Below, one piece after another: positions 7,805 through 16,420 of a stretch of 64,000 nucleotides of DNA. Location: NCBI GenBank assembly GCA_050031985.1, contig JBNAIG010000019.1:124001-188000 (forward strand), in the 5' to 3' direction. The position numbers and the translations under genes were made by a program. Source of the DNA: SZUA-368 sp028533045. GTDB taxonomy: Bacteria; Spirochaetota; Spirochaetia; DSM-2461. Every line of letters begins with the position of its first letter. Within the stretch, counting starts at the first letter, position 1. The notes below the pieces were generated by a model. It made no database searches and was not told the DNA's origin. It saw only the letters and a list, made by a program, of their open reading frames with translations.

Positions 7805-9739
7805 ATGTTATTAAAGAAAATCCTAATCTCCCTTATCTTTCCCTTGCTCCTGTTCAGCTGTAACATGGGCGATTCCGCCGAGGAATCAACAACTACCGTA
7901 AATGACGACGGGTCGCTGACCATCGTTCTCTCCCTTTCTTCGATCGATACGGACAGCGTAACCTACTCCGTCGACGGGCTGGCTTCGTGCGAGCTCACCG
8001 GCTCCACCGACGGAAGCAGCTACGAAGAGCTGGCCTCGTGGACGGTGGACGATGTGTTTGATTTCATGGCCTTCACCCTGGATCCGGGAACTTGGTCCTT
8101 CCTTTTTACCGCCTACGACGCAGAGGGAACGGCCCTTATGGAAATCGCCTTGGCCGATCAAACCATCAGCGCCAGCGGTTACCTGAGCTTTGACCTGCCC
8201 CAACTGGAAACGGGAACGGGCAGCCTGGAATACACCCTCTCCTGGCCCTCTTCCGAGGGAATTGTTTCTGCGGAAGTCTCCCTGGACGGAGCTGATGGGG
8301 AGTCCCTGACTATTCTGAGCGGCACCGACTATGATTCGGTTTGCTATACGAAAGAGGATGCCGACGCGGGCGACAGAGCCTTGAGTTTTTCCCTGAGTTT
8401 TGACGGGGAAACGGGCTACTATTCCGATGAAATTCTGGTTTTGGACAGTCTGAAGGGAAGTACATCGGTCACTTTAACCGACTATGACGGGTACAGTGCT
8501 CCCGCCGCCCCTTCCGATGTAGCCGCAGCCTCTGTGGAAAACCTGACCGATGAGGATACGGGGACCGTTGGCCTCTCCTGGACGGACAACTCCTCCCTCG
8601 AATCGAGCTATGAGATCCAGTACTCCGAAGACGGCGTCACCTGGAGCGATCTGGACAGTGCCGATGAAGACAGCACCGCCTACGCTGCCTCTTCCGACCG
8701 GGGAAGCAGCCCCACCTATCGGGTTCGGGCGGTGAATAGCACAGGCAATTCCGATTGGGTCAGTTCGGGGACTGTCGACGTGCCCTACCTGGTAAGCTTT
8801 GAAGAGACTTCGGGCATAATTCTGGACAATCAGGAAGTCCTTTCGGGAGGCTTGGTGACGGAACCGGATTTTTCGGACTATTGCACCGTTTCCCAATGGT
8901 ATTCCGATAGTGATCTTAGCGTGGAATGGGACCTTGACTCCGATGCGGTTACGGAGAGTATGACCCTATACGGGGAGGGAACATGGGAACCCTACGGCGA
9001 CTTTTCCTATACCATAAGCGGGGGGGAGGTTACCATAACGAACTACTCCGGCAGCGACACGGACGTGGAGATTCCCGATGAGATATTTGGCTATCCCGTA
9101 AGGGTTCTCGAAAGTGGTGATTATTCTTCTATTTTCGAAAACAGTGATACCCTTGTTTCTGTTGCCCTGCCGGAGGGGCTGACCGAGATCGGAGATCATG
9201 CTTTTTCTAGCTGTTCGAGCCTTGATTCGCTTACCCTGCCGGAGGGGCTGACGGAGATAGGAACTTCTGCTTTTCAAGGCTGTAAGAGCCTGGCTTCCAT
9301 TGATTTTCCCGAGAGTTTGACGACTTTAGGTTATGCTTCATTCTGCAATTGCTCCAGTTTGGAATCGGTCGTTCTGCCCGATAATCTCACGTCCTTTGCT
9401 GATAATGTATTTCATGAATGTTTCAGCCTTACTTCGGTCAGCTTGCCCGATGGCATTACCGAATTGGGGAGTTGCGTGTTCATGAATTGCACCAGCCTTA
9501 CCACGTTTACCCTGCCGGACACCCTTAGCTCCATAGGAAACGCTTGTTTTTTGAACTGCACCAGTCTCAGCACCGTTATTTGCGAAGCCGCTGCCCCTCC
9601 CACCTTGGGTGGCGATTACGTATTCGATGGCAACGCCGACGGCCGTATCATCTACGTGCCCGCCGACTCGGTGGACAGTTACCAGGCTGCCGATTACTGG
9701 TCTGAGTACGCCGATGATATTGAGGCTATTGTAGAGTAG
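7805..9739 (+). CDS. Lipoprotein with fibronectin III, InlB-like and BspA-type LRR domains
   Basis: 644 residues. The signal peptide ends at lipobox LFSC, Cys19. Residues 20-230 form an Asp/Ser/Thr-rich beta region. Residues about 235-325 are a fibronectin type III domain (APSDVAAASVEN ... YEIQYSEDG ... YRVRAVN). Then comes an InlB-type segment (VSFEETSGIILDNQEVLSGG), and from about residue 400 to 610 BspA/LRR_5 repeats of about 23 residues (LPEGLTEIGDHAFSSCSSL and variants). BspA-type repeats are surface adhesion modules in treponemes and Bacteroidota. The protein should sit on the outer leaflet of a membrane. The ribosome binding site AAAGAGGTGA precedes the ATG, and the gene is probably co-transcribed with the FG-GAP lipoprotein gene. 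An LRR remnant follows directly. Confidence 0.85.
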   Translation: MLLKKILISLIFPLLLFSCNMGDSAEESTTTVNDDGSLTIVLSLSSIDTDSVTYSVDGLASCELTGSTDGSSYEELASWTVDDVFDFMAFTLDPGTWSFLFTAYDAEGTALMEIALADQTISASGYLSFDLPQLETGTGSLEYTLSWPSSEGIVSAEVSLDGADGESLTILSGTDYDSVCYTKEDADAGDRALSFSLSFDGETGYYSDEILVLDSLKGSTSVTLTDYDGYSAPAAPSDVAAASVENLTDEDTGTVGLSWTDNSSLESSYEIQYSEDGVTWSDLDSADEDSTAYAASSDRGSSPTYRVRAVNSTGNSDWVSSGTVDVPYLVSFEETSGIILDNQEVLSGGLVTEPDFSDYCTVSQWYSDSDLSVEWDLDSDAVTESMTLYGEGTWEPYGDFSYTISGGEVTITNYSGSDTDVEIPDEIFGYPVRVLESGDYSSIFENSDTLVSVALPEGLTEIGDHAFSSCSSLDSLTLPEGLTEIGTSAFQGCKSLASIDFPESLTTLGYASFCNCSSLESVVLPDNLTSFADNVFHECFSLTSVSLPDGITELGSCVFMNCTSLTTFTLPDTLSSIGNACFLNCTSLSTVICEAAAPPTLGGDYVFDGNADGRIIYVPADSVDSYQAADYWSEYADDIEAIVE

Positions 9740-9744
9740 TTTCG

Positions 9745-10020
9745 ATGCTCCATAGCCCCTCTGGACTGATTTACACCATTAAGGGTAACGGGACCCTCTC
9801 TATTATCGGTTATAGAGGGGGCTCTCCCCGGCTTGTCATTCCCGATGAAATTGACGGGTATCCGGTCGTTTCCATCGGGGATTACGCCTTCTCCGAGTGC
9901 TCCGGGCTCCGGACTCTTGTTCTGCCCGGGAGCCTCAGGGATATTGGGGATCACGCATTTGAAAATTGCACGGGACTCATGACAATTACCTTCCCGGAGG
10001 AGTTGGATGTTTCCCGGCTT
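9745..10020 (+). pseudogene. Truncated BspA-type LRR gene remnant
   Basis: Five bases after the previous stop, an open frame encodes LRR_5-like sequence (YTIKGNGTLSIIGYRGG, IPDEIDGYPVVSIGDYAFS, LVLPGSLRDIGDHAFENCTGL). Homology-like sequence stops around 10010, and the frame then runs into unrelated sequence overlapping the 3' end of the patatin gene. There is no signal peptide and no good ribosome binding site. It looks like the middle of a second LRR protein cut off by a deletion. The frame itself stays open to 10074. Confidence 0.65.
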
Positions 10021-10039
10021 TGGCCAGTTTTCCGAAGCG

Positions 10040-12286
10040 CTACATCTCCTTCAGCAAGTTCGAAGAGGTCTTGAGGCTTAAGTGCAAAAGAAGCCGCCCG
10101 TCCTCATTGTAGGCCAGGGCGGTTTCCACTTCGCCCAGGTTGGTTCGGGCCATAGCCCCCAGGCTGCAACCCCAGTAATTGTGTCCTTCCTTATATTCTT
10201 CGTTTACCGCGTTATTCCAGGAGCCGGCGCCATTGAAACTTGCCTGCACGTATATTTCATCGCCCAGAGCCAGGGGGAGTGAGGCTATTTGCCGACGCAG
10301 GGCGAATCCGGTTAAAGCGACGTTTTCCGCCCGGATCTCTTGAGGGAAGTAGCCGTAGAGGGGGAGCGAATTTCCCAGGCTGGGATACTCCATCAGGTCC
10401 ATTTCCCCTATTATCAAACTGTGACTTTCCACCCAGAATCGTCCGACCCATTTCTCCTGTTTACCGGGAGAGAGATAAAAGTCCAGAGCAGTTTTACTTT
10501 GCCCTATGGGAGCTTCCTGATTGTTCGATGATATTTCAAGATAGGTTTCCCCTTTGACTCCATTTTGTGGGGCGATAAGGCGATCCAAGGTGTCCGCTGC
10601 GAGCATAACCCGGGCCCCTCCCTGTATCCAGCTCTGGTTATCATAAAAGCGGGAGCCGTAGCGATAACTGGTGTAGTTGTAGTCGGTAAAGGCTCCCAGG
10701 GCAATTTCGAACCGACTGAAAAGGGAATGTTTGAGGGCTATGTTTGCCCCCGTTTCGTTGAAGCCGTAGAGGGATTCTACCGAATCGGAGTTATAGAAAT
10801 ACCGGGGATACTGGAAATAGTAGGCCTGGGTGCTTATTTGGGTATTTCCGCTGCCGGGAAAGTAGTCGTACAGGAGTTGGAAGTCGGAGAAGGCGGAAAG
10901 GCTAAAGTCGAAGGTGAGCCGGTGGTTCTGCGTTTTTCCGGCACTGTGAGTAAAGGCGCCGTTGAAGTAGAGCGATGAGAGGGATGAGTCACCGGTTGTC
11001 AGCTCTATTCCTGCGCTGGCGCTCACGATTTTTTCCGGATCCCGTATGGACGGGGCGTCGATGCTCAGGATGTATTCCCCTTTTTCCGTTTCCGTAAGAT
11101 GGTACCAGACATGGGTAAAATTGCCCCGATCGTAGTAGGGGTAGAGGGTTTCCCGGATTTGGGACGCCCTTTTGAGTGTGGATAATTCCTCAGTGAGGCC
11201 TTCTTCCAGCATGATTTGGCAAAGGGAATCGCCGGAGGTGTTGGCATGGATCTCTCCAATGACAAATTCCGGGTCCCTATCCTCTCTTGTCTGGGGAGGT
11301 TGTTTATCTCCCTGGAGGGCCGCCAGTTCACGGATCTCCCTTCTCATCGCTTGCGCTGCGGAATAGCCTCTTTCCAGGAGTTCAGGCCCGTCTTCAAAGT
11401 CGGCCATGGTAAAGCCGCTTACATCGGGATCGATTATCAGGTCGGAGAGGGCAATGTTTTCCTCGGTTTTCTGGTTCCTTCGGATATGGTCGGCCTGAAT
11501 TCCCAGATCGGTGAGGGAGCTGATCTCCTCCTCACTGGTCTTGAGGGTAACCAGAGGGACGGTTATTATGATGTCCGCTCCCATGTCACGGGCCACATTG
11601 GCGGGGAGGTTGTCCGACCATCCTCCGTCTATAAGGTGCCTTCCCTGGTACTCGACCGGAGAAAAGGCCCCCGGTACGGCCATGGAGGCCCGAATGGTTG
11701 TTTTTAGATCACCCTGATCAAAAACTACCCGTTCCCCCGTAATAAGGTCTGTGGCTACGGCGCGAAATCGGCGGGGCAGTTCGTCAAAGTCCAATTCTTC
11801 CGGATAGGCCTGGAAGAGTCGGTCCAGCAGCTCCACCACGTGTTGGGCGTGGGAAATCCCCAGGTCGCTTATGCGCAGTTTTTCCAGAATGGGAAGGGAC
11901 AGGTAGTAGCGGGACTGCCTCTCTTTTTGTTCGTAACTCATGAAACGTCTTTCCGGATTATCGTAGAAGATCTCCTTCCAGTTCGTATCAACCACGAGAG
12001 ATTCCAGTTCATCCGCTGTATAGCCTACGCTGTAGAGGCCTCCCACTATGCTTCCGATGCTGGTTCCTACGATTATATCAGGCTGAATCCCCTCTTCTTC
12101 AAGAACCTTGATGACTCCCACATGGGCGAATCCCAGGGCGCCTCCCCCGGCCAGTACCAGGGCGATAACCGGGTCTTTTTCCGGTGAAGTGGTTGGGGCT
12201 ATCCCTTCTTGTGCGGCCAGTTGGCCTGCAAAAAAGAGAAGACAAAGGGTTGTGAGAACTTTTAAATACCTATTTACCTGGAACAT
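10040..12286 (-). CDS. Outer-membrane patatin-like phospholipase (type Vd autotransporter-like)
   Basis: 748 residues. There is a cleavable signal peptide (about 1-26, ending LAAQ). The patatin domain occupies about residues 38-300, with the oxyanion loop GGGALG, nucleophile elbow G74-T-S76-I-G78 and catalytic D220 in the DGGW motif; the Ser-Asp dyad is intact. A POTRA-like region follows (about 340-420), then a C-terminal beta-barrel of about 320 residues resembling BamA/Omp85, as in PlpD of Pseudomonas. Known family members are lipid hydrolases displayed at or released from the outer membrane. The domain order argues for an active enzyme tethered to a 16-strand barrel. It is transcribed alone and converges on the LRR remnant. 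Confidence 0.9.
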   Translation of the reverse strand: MFQVNRYLKVLTTLCLLFFAGQLAAQEGIAPTTSPEKDPVIALVLAGGGALGFAHVGVIKVLEEEGIQPDIIVGTSIGSIVGGLYSVGYTADELESLVVDTNWKEIFYDNPERRFMSYEQKERQSRYYLSLPILEKLRISDLGISHAQHVVELLDRLFQAYPEELDFDELPRRFRAVATDLITGERVVFDQGDLKTTIRASMAVPGAFSPVEYQGRHLIDGGWSDNLPANVARDMGADIIITVPLVTLKTSEEEISSLTDLGIQADHIRRNQKTEENIALSDLIIDPDVSGFTMADFEDGPELLERGYSAAQAMRREIRELAALQGDKQPPQTREDRDPEFVIGEIHANTSGDSLCQIMLEEGLTEELSTLKRASQIRETLYPYYDRGNFTHVWYHLTETEKGEYILSIDAPSIRDPEKIVSASAGIELTTGDSSLSSLYFNGAFTHSAGKTQNHRLTFDFSLSAFSDFQLLYDYFPGSGNTQISTQAYYFQYPRYFYNSDSVESLYGFNETGANIALKHSLFSRFEIALGAFTDYNYTSYRYGSRFYDNQSWIQGGARVMLAADTLDRLIAPQNGVKGETYLEISSNNQEAPIGQSKTALDFYLSPGKQEKWVGRFWVESHSLIIGEMDLMEYPSLGNSLPLYGYFPQEIRAENVALTGFALRRQIASLPLALGDEIYVQASFNGAGSWNNAVNEEYKEGHNYWGCSLGAMARTNLGEVETALAYNEDGRLLLHLSLKTSSNLLKEM

Positions 12287-12440
12287 ATGCAGAAAGTGTA
12301 GTGCTTTCTTTTTCTGCTGTAAACTGTTTCTCCCGTTTTATTGGTGAATAAATCTCTGTCGGCCCTTTGTCACTTGAATGTCAGGTCCCTGTCCTGTCAT
12401 TATGGAGGTAAGAGATTTATCTTCTGATGAGGAGGCGGAT

Positions 12441-12911
12441 ATGCTAATCGTAAGAAAATTAAGGCTGCAGCGGGGCTGGTCCCAGGCGGAATTGGCCGAG
12501 TTCAGCGGATTAAGTGTCCGGACCATCCAGCGTATCGAAAAGGGTGAGAAGCCGGGCTTGGAAAGTCTCAAATCCCTGGCCGCCGTATTCGACCTCGAAG
12601 TAGGCGATTTTCAGGAGGAAAATGTTATGATGGGAAATTACGGAGTTTCATCGGAAGAAAAACGGGCTATGAAGTATGTGGAAAAGCTTAAGGGCTTCTA
12701 CCGGCATCTTTTTATTTACATTCTGGTTGTGGCGGGGCAGTTCGCCATAAATTTTGCCACCAATCCCGATTATATCTGGGCTAAGTGGACCGCCCTGGGC
12801 TGGGGAATCGGTGTTATGATCCACGGCCTTAATGCTTTTGAAGTCTTTAAAGTCTTTGGTCCCGACTGGGAGAAAAGGCAGGTGGAGAAACGTTTGGGAA
12901 GGAAATTGTAA
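12441..12911 (+). CDS. XRE-family regulator with 2TM membrane domain
   Basis: 156 residues from ATG 12441, chosen because GAGGAGG lies just upstream; in-frame starts at 12378 and 12402 have no such site. Residues 1-65 are a Cro/C1-type helix-turn-helix (LRLQRGWSQAELAEFSGLS, VRTIQRIEKGEKPGLESL). Residues about 75-156 match the 2TM domain: an amphipathic YVEKLKGFYRHL, two transmembrane helices, and a charged end FGPDWEKRQVEKRLG. Such proteins are membrane-associated regulators of unknown signal. The next gene begins 44 bp downstream with its own promoter, so functional linkage to the antiporter is uncertain. Confidence 0.8.
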   Translation: MLIVRKLRLQRGWSQAELAEFSGLSVRTIQRIEKGEKPGLESLKSLAAVFDLEVGDFQEENVMMGNYGVSSEEKRAMKYVEKLKGFYRHLFIYILVVAGQFAINFATNPDYIWAKWTALGWGIGVMIHGLNAFEVFKVFGPDWEKRQVEKRLGRKL

Positions 12912-12918
12912 ACAATCC

Positions 12919-12947
12919 TTTACCTGGTGATTCCCATGGACTATAAT
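12919..12947 (+). promoter_or_regulatory. Promoter for the antiporter gene, likely leaderless
   Basis: TTTACC (12919-12924), a 17-bp spacer and a perfect TATAAT (12942-12947). The ATG of the antiporter gene is at 12956, only 8 bp after the -10 box, and no AGGAG-like site precedes it, so the mRNA should begin at or next to the start codon. Confidence 0.6.
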
Positions 12948-12955
12948 AGTGGTAG

Positions 12956-14197
12956 ATGCACGGTTTTGCTAGCGAATTTCACCATCTATGGGAATACCTT
13001 CACCACCACCCCCTCTTTGCCGCCGGGATTATCCTGATTGCCGGGTACTATCTGGGGCGGCTGGCGGGCTTTGTTAAACTGCCTGAGATTACCGGATACA
13101 TCATTGCCGGGCTCATCATCGGTAAATCCTTTTTAAATGTTGTGCCCCATGAGGCGGAAGAGTCGCTGGGTGTATTTACCCAAATCGCACTGGGGCTGAT
13201 TGCTTTGACAATCGGAGGGGAGTTTTCCCTTTCCAAGTTAAAGCGTTTGGGGAAGGACGTGGCGGTTATTACGCTGGTGCAGCTTTTGGCCACCTTTGGA
13301 GCGGTCTCTTTGGGGCTTTTTCTCCTTAGGCTGCCCTTGCCGGTGGCTCTTCTTGCCGGGGCGATTGCTTCTGCTACGGCTCCGGCTGCCACGGTTCACA
13401 TCGTTCAGACCCTTAAGGCTCACGGTACTTTTGTAGATATTCTTTACGGTGTGGTGGCCCTGGATGATGCGGGTTGTGTGATTCTTTTTAGCATAATCTT
13501 TTCCTTTGCCGGTTCTATGCTGGGTATTGCCGGAGAAGGGCATGGAGCCCTTGGGGCGATTTTTCACATCCTTTTGGAGATTGGCATTGGGGCTGTAGCG
13601 GGATACATGATTCACCGTGCCACCTGTCAGAGAAAAAGCAATAACGAGATCCTTATTATCACTCTGGGGTTCTTTTTTACCTATACGGTCTTTGTTATGG
13701 GTTTGGGGATGTCTCCTCTTTTAACGAATATGGCCGCAGGAACCGTATTGATTAATTTCTCTCCCCGTAACCATCGAATATTCAAGGCTCTTCAGCCGCT
13801 TACCCCGCCCCTGTATGCCCTTTTCTTTGTTCTGGCCGGGATGGAGCTGGAGCCGAGTCAGTTTTTGAATCCCACTATTCTTTTGCTAGGTACGGCCTAT
13901 ATTCTGTTTAGGGCCGCCGGAAAGTATGGCGGGGTATACGGGGGATGCGCCCTGGTTAAAACGGAAAAGAGGATAAAAACCTATCTGGGGTTTTGTATGC
14001 TTCCCCAGGCGGGAGTGGCTATTGGGCTCATGGACATTGTTTCCGGAATCCATCTGGGAGACGGAGCCGCCCCGGAAGTGTCCGCTGCTCTGGCTGCCTT
14101 GAACAGCGTTATTCTTATGTCCGTTTTCGTAAATGAAATCATGGGGCCGCCCCTGTCCAAATTCGCTCTTATCCGGGGCAATAACATGGAGGAATAG
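12956..14197 (+). CDS. Cation:proton antiporter, CPA2 family
   Basis: 413 residues with about 11-12 transmembrane helices, covering the Na+/H+ exchanger domain. Recognisable features are GYYLGRLAGFVKLPEITGYIIAGLIIG near the start, the GAIASATAPAATV unwound-helix segment, VVALDDAGCVILFS with the DD pair characteristic of ion-binding sites in electrogenic CPA members, and KYGGVYGGCALVKTEKRIKTYLG near the end. It lacks the cytoplasmic TrkA-N/RCK domain often found in KefB/C-type proteins. The adjacent EIIA-Ntr-like gene starts at the base after its stop and may supply the regulatory part instead. Ion specificity cannot be told. Confidence 0.85.
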   Translation: MHGFASEFHHLWEYLHHHPLFAAGIILIAGYYLGRLAGFVKLPEITGYIIAGLIIGKSFLNVVPHEAEESLGVFTQIALGLIALTIGGEFSLSKLKRLGKDVAVITLVQLLATFGAVSLGLFLLRLPLPVALLAGAIASATAPAATVHIVQTLKAHGTFVDILYGVVALDDAGCVILFSIIFSFAGSMLGIAGEGHGALGAIFHILLEIGIGAVAGYMIHRATCQRKSNNEILIITLGFFFTYTVFVMGLGMSPLLTNMAAGTVLINFSPRNHRIFKALQPLTPPLYALFFVLAGMELEPSQFLNPTILLLGTAYILFRAAGKYGGVYGGCALVKTEKRIKTYLGFCMLPQAGVAIGLMDIVSGIHLGDGAAPEVSAALAALNSVILMSVFVNEIMGPPLSKFALIRGNNMEE

Positions 14198-15025
14198 ATG
14201 GAACTGGATAAAATGTTTCACCCCGATTGCTGTAAGGCAAATATCGAGACCTCAAATAAAACGGAAACCCTTGAGTTTCTGGCCGACCTGGCCCTTAAAC
14301 ACCCTGCCGCCGCCCATGTGGATAACTTTGAGCTTTTGAGAAAGCTTATGGAGCGGGAGGAGAAGGGCTCAACCGGAATAGGAAGCCAGCTGGCCATTCC
14401 CCACGGGGAAATCCCCGGATTGGAGAGTTTTGTCGTTGTTATGGCTACCCATGCCAAAGGGGTGGATTACGACTCCATTGACGGCAAGAAGGCACGGCTC
14501 TTTTTCATGATCCTTGCCCCTCCCGGGGAAGCTGCAGAACATCTGAAAATTTTGGCTACCATTAGCCGGACCCTCTCTCTGCCGGGGGTAAAACCGGAAA
14601 TATTGGCTGCTCCCACAGAAACGGCTCTCTTTGAAGGTTTCATGGCCCATCTCCACCCCGATCAATCGGCAAAGCCAAAAGCCAAGGAGGAGATGCAGCT
14701 TCTGACTCTGGTGCTCTTTGATCTGGACTTGATTTACGATGTATTGGAGATGTTTCTCCAGGAGGGAATCGAGGGAGCCAATGTGACCGAATCCTACGGA
14801 ATGGGGGAGTATATTTCCAATGTGCCTCTTTTTGCCGGGTTTCTGGGCTTCATGAATGACAGAACCAATAGGAGCAAGACCATTCAGGTTCTAATTCCCA
14901 AGTCCAAGGTCGACGCGGTTGTGGAAGGGATTGAATCTCTCACGGGGGATTTGGATAAGAAGCAGGGGGCCGCTCTCTTTGTCACACCTGTCCTACTATG
15001 GAAGGGCTCTATGAAGATGATGTGA
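14198..15025 (+). CDS. PTS EIIA-Ntr-like regulatory protein with C-terminal PII-like region
   Basis: 275 residues. The ATG at 14198 follows the antiporter stop without a gap, and the ribosome binding site GGAGG lies in the antiporter's last codons, so translation is coupled. Residues about 1-155 are a PTS EIIA type-2 (nitrogen-PTS) domain with the phospho-accepting His69 in QLAIPHGEI. Residues about 170-275 form a separate alpha/beta region (LLTLVLFDLDLIYDVLEMF ... TIQVLIPKSKVDAVVEGIE) that looks ferredoxin-like or PII-like; this is inferred from pattern only. The likely role is control of the antiporter by phosphorylation state or a small ligand. No EI or HPr genes are nearby. Confidence 0.75.
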   Translation: MELDKMFHPDCCKANIETSNKTETLEFLADLALKHPAAAHVDNFELLRKLMEREEKGSTGIGSQLAIPHGEIPGLESFVVVMATHAKGVDYDSIDGKKARLFFMILAPPGEAAEHLKILATISRTLSLPGVKPEILAAPTETALFEGFMAHLHPDQSAKPKAKEEMQLLTLVLFDLDLIYDVLEMFLQEGIEGANVTESYGMGEYISNVPLFAGFLGFMNDRTNRSKTIQVLIPKSKVDAVVEGIESLTGDLDKKQGAALFVTPVLLWKGSMKMM

Positions 15026-15052
15026 AGATTCTTCACGTAAAACACGAAAACC

Positions 15053-15080
15053 TTGAATAATCTTCACAATGTGATATAAT
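15053..15080 (+). promoter_or_regulatory. Promoter for the GLUG-repeat lipoprotein gene
   Basis: TTGAAT (15053-15058), a 16-bp spacer and a perfect TATAAT (15075-15080). The ATG is at 15122, giving a leader of about 35 nt with an AAGGA-like site. A perfect inverted repeat GTGAAG-ATT-CTTCAC covers the preceding stop codon (15022-15036). Confidence 0.6.
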
Positions 15081-15121
15081 CCTGATAGCTGACTATTCAG
15101 TCTTTAAGGATTATTTACTAA

Positions 15122-16207
15122 ATGTCAATGCGTAAATTACCGGCGGGAATCTTGTCCCTTGCCCTGTTTTTTTCTATTTCATCATGTGATATGGCCTCCG
15201 AATCGACTTCCGATAGTTCTGAATCGGGAACGGAATCTTCTCCCTATACTATTTCTTCTGCGGAAGAGCTGGATGCTGTTCGCGGCGGCGTGGAAGGTTA
15301 TGAAGATTGGGGTTTGGATGATTATTACACTCTTACCAATGATATTGATTTAAGCTCTTACGATTGGGAGCCTATCGGCAGTGCCTCCTTTCCCTTCAGC
15401 GGCGGTTTTGACGGAGCCGGTTACTCCATTAGTAATTTGACCGTCGATATATCCACTAGTTCGGCAGGGCTTTTTGCGTCTATTTCAGGCACTGTGGAAG
15501 ATTTATTTATTGAAGGGGCAAATGTATCGGGCCGGCAGAATGTTGGTATTTTATCGGGATGGTCCTATGGCGAAATAAGCGATTGTGCTGTTTCGGGAAC
15601 GGTCATATCCACCTACGGGGGGAATGTGGGCGGTCTGGTCGGCTCCAACTATGGAACCCTTAGCGACTCCTATGCCGAGGCGGACATTACGTCACAGGCC
15701 GATTCCGGTGAAGGGTATGGCTCCGGCTCGGGAGAAAATGTCGGGGGGCTGGTCGGATATAATTCCGGAGCACTTAACGAGTGTTATGCCACGGGAAAAG
15801 TAACTGCCTATGATGATTATGCCGGAGGGTTTGTCGGTTACCATGATGAGGGTTCCCTTTTCGATAGCTATGCCACGGGGGAAGTGAGCAGCTCAGAAGA
15901 CCACGTCGGTGGTTTTGCCGGATACAATGACGAGGGAAGTTTGAGCAGCTGCTACTCTTTGGGGGCAGTGGGTTCAACGAATAGCTCCGCTGTCTATGTC
16001 CATGGTTTTGCGGGCGACTCTGCCAGTTCCGATGGCTTTGAGAGCTGTTACTATAATGAAGCACTGGCAGGATTCGACGACGATTATGCAGAAGATGTGG
16101 ACCTGGATGTGATGTCCAGCTTTGAAGGGTTCGACTTTGATTCCACCTGGTCCATTAGCAGTTCTGTAAATGGCGGTACCCCCTATCTTCTCAATTTGGT
16201 GCCCTGA
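15122..16207 (+). CDS. Lipoprotein with GLUG repeats
   Basis: 361 residues. The signal peptide ends with lipobox ISSC (Cys22 from ATG 15122; an in-frame ATG at 15128 is possible). A short Ser/Glu linker follows, then a right-handed beta-helix-like region: SAEELDAVRGG, YTLTNDIDLSSYDWEPIG, GGFDGAGYSISNLTVD, then GLUG units (VGGLVGSNYGTLSDSYA, VGGLVGYNSGALNECYATG, AGGFVGYHDEGSLFDSYATG, VGGFAGYNDEGSLSSCYSLG). GLUG repeats occur in surface adhesins and proteases. No catalytic motif is visible. It has its own promoter and no obvious operon partner. Confidence 0.85.
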   Translation: MSMRKLPAGILSLALFFSISSCDMASESTSDSSESGTESSPYTISSAEELDAVRGGVEGYEDWGLDDYYTLTNDIDLSSYDWEPIGSASFPFSGGFDGAGYSISNLTVDISTSSAGLFASISGTVEDLFIEGANVSGRQNVGILSGWSYGEISDCAVSGTVISTYGGNVGGLVGSNYGTLSDSYAEADITSQADSGEGYGSGSGENVGGLVGYNSGALNECYATGKVTAYDDYAGGFVGYHDEGSLFDSYATGEVSSSEDHVGGFAGYNDEGSLSSCYSLGAVGSTNSSAVYVHGFAGDSASSDGFESCYYNEALAGFDDDYAEDVDLDVMSSFEGFDFDSTWSISSSVNGGTPYLLNLVP

Positions 16208-16276
16208 GGCTGCCGGTTCTTTAATTATTGCGTTTTTAACAACTTTTCTAATTTACGAAAGTGGAGAAGTTACATA

Positions 16277-16352
16277 AATGTAAAATGCATAAATCTATAT
16301 TATCTAATTAAATAATTAATATTATCAATTTTACATTATCTATTGCCGAAAA
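16277..16352 (+). promoter_or_regulatory. AT-rich upstream region of MCP gene: inverted repeat and sigma-28-like -10
   Basis: In the 213-bp gap before the chemoreceptor gene, AATGTAAAAT (16277-16286) is repeated in inverted form as ATTTTACATT (16328-16337). GCCGAAAA (16345-16352) differs at one base from the GCCGATAA -10 element of flagellar sigma-28 promoters, but the expected -35 is poor. The rest of the gap is AT-rich with no gene. Confidence 0.3.
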
Positions 16353-16420
16353 AAATAGTAAGACACATAAACTCAACAAAATGAAATGTTCTCGGGAAAA
16401 GAGAAAAGTCAGGAGAGTAC

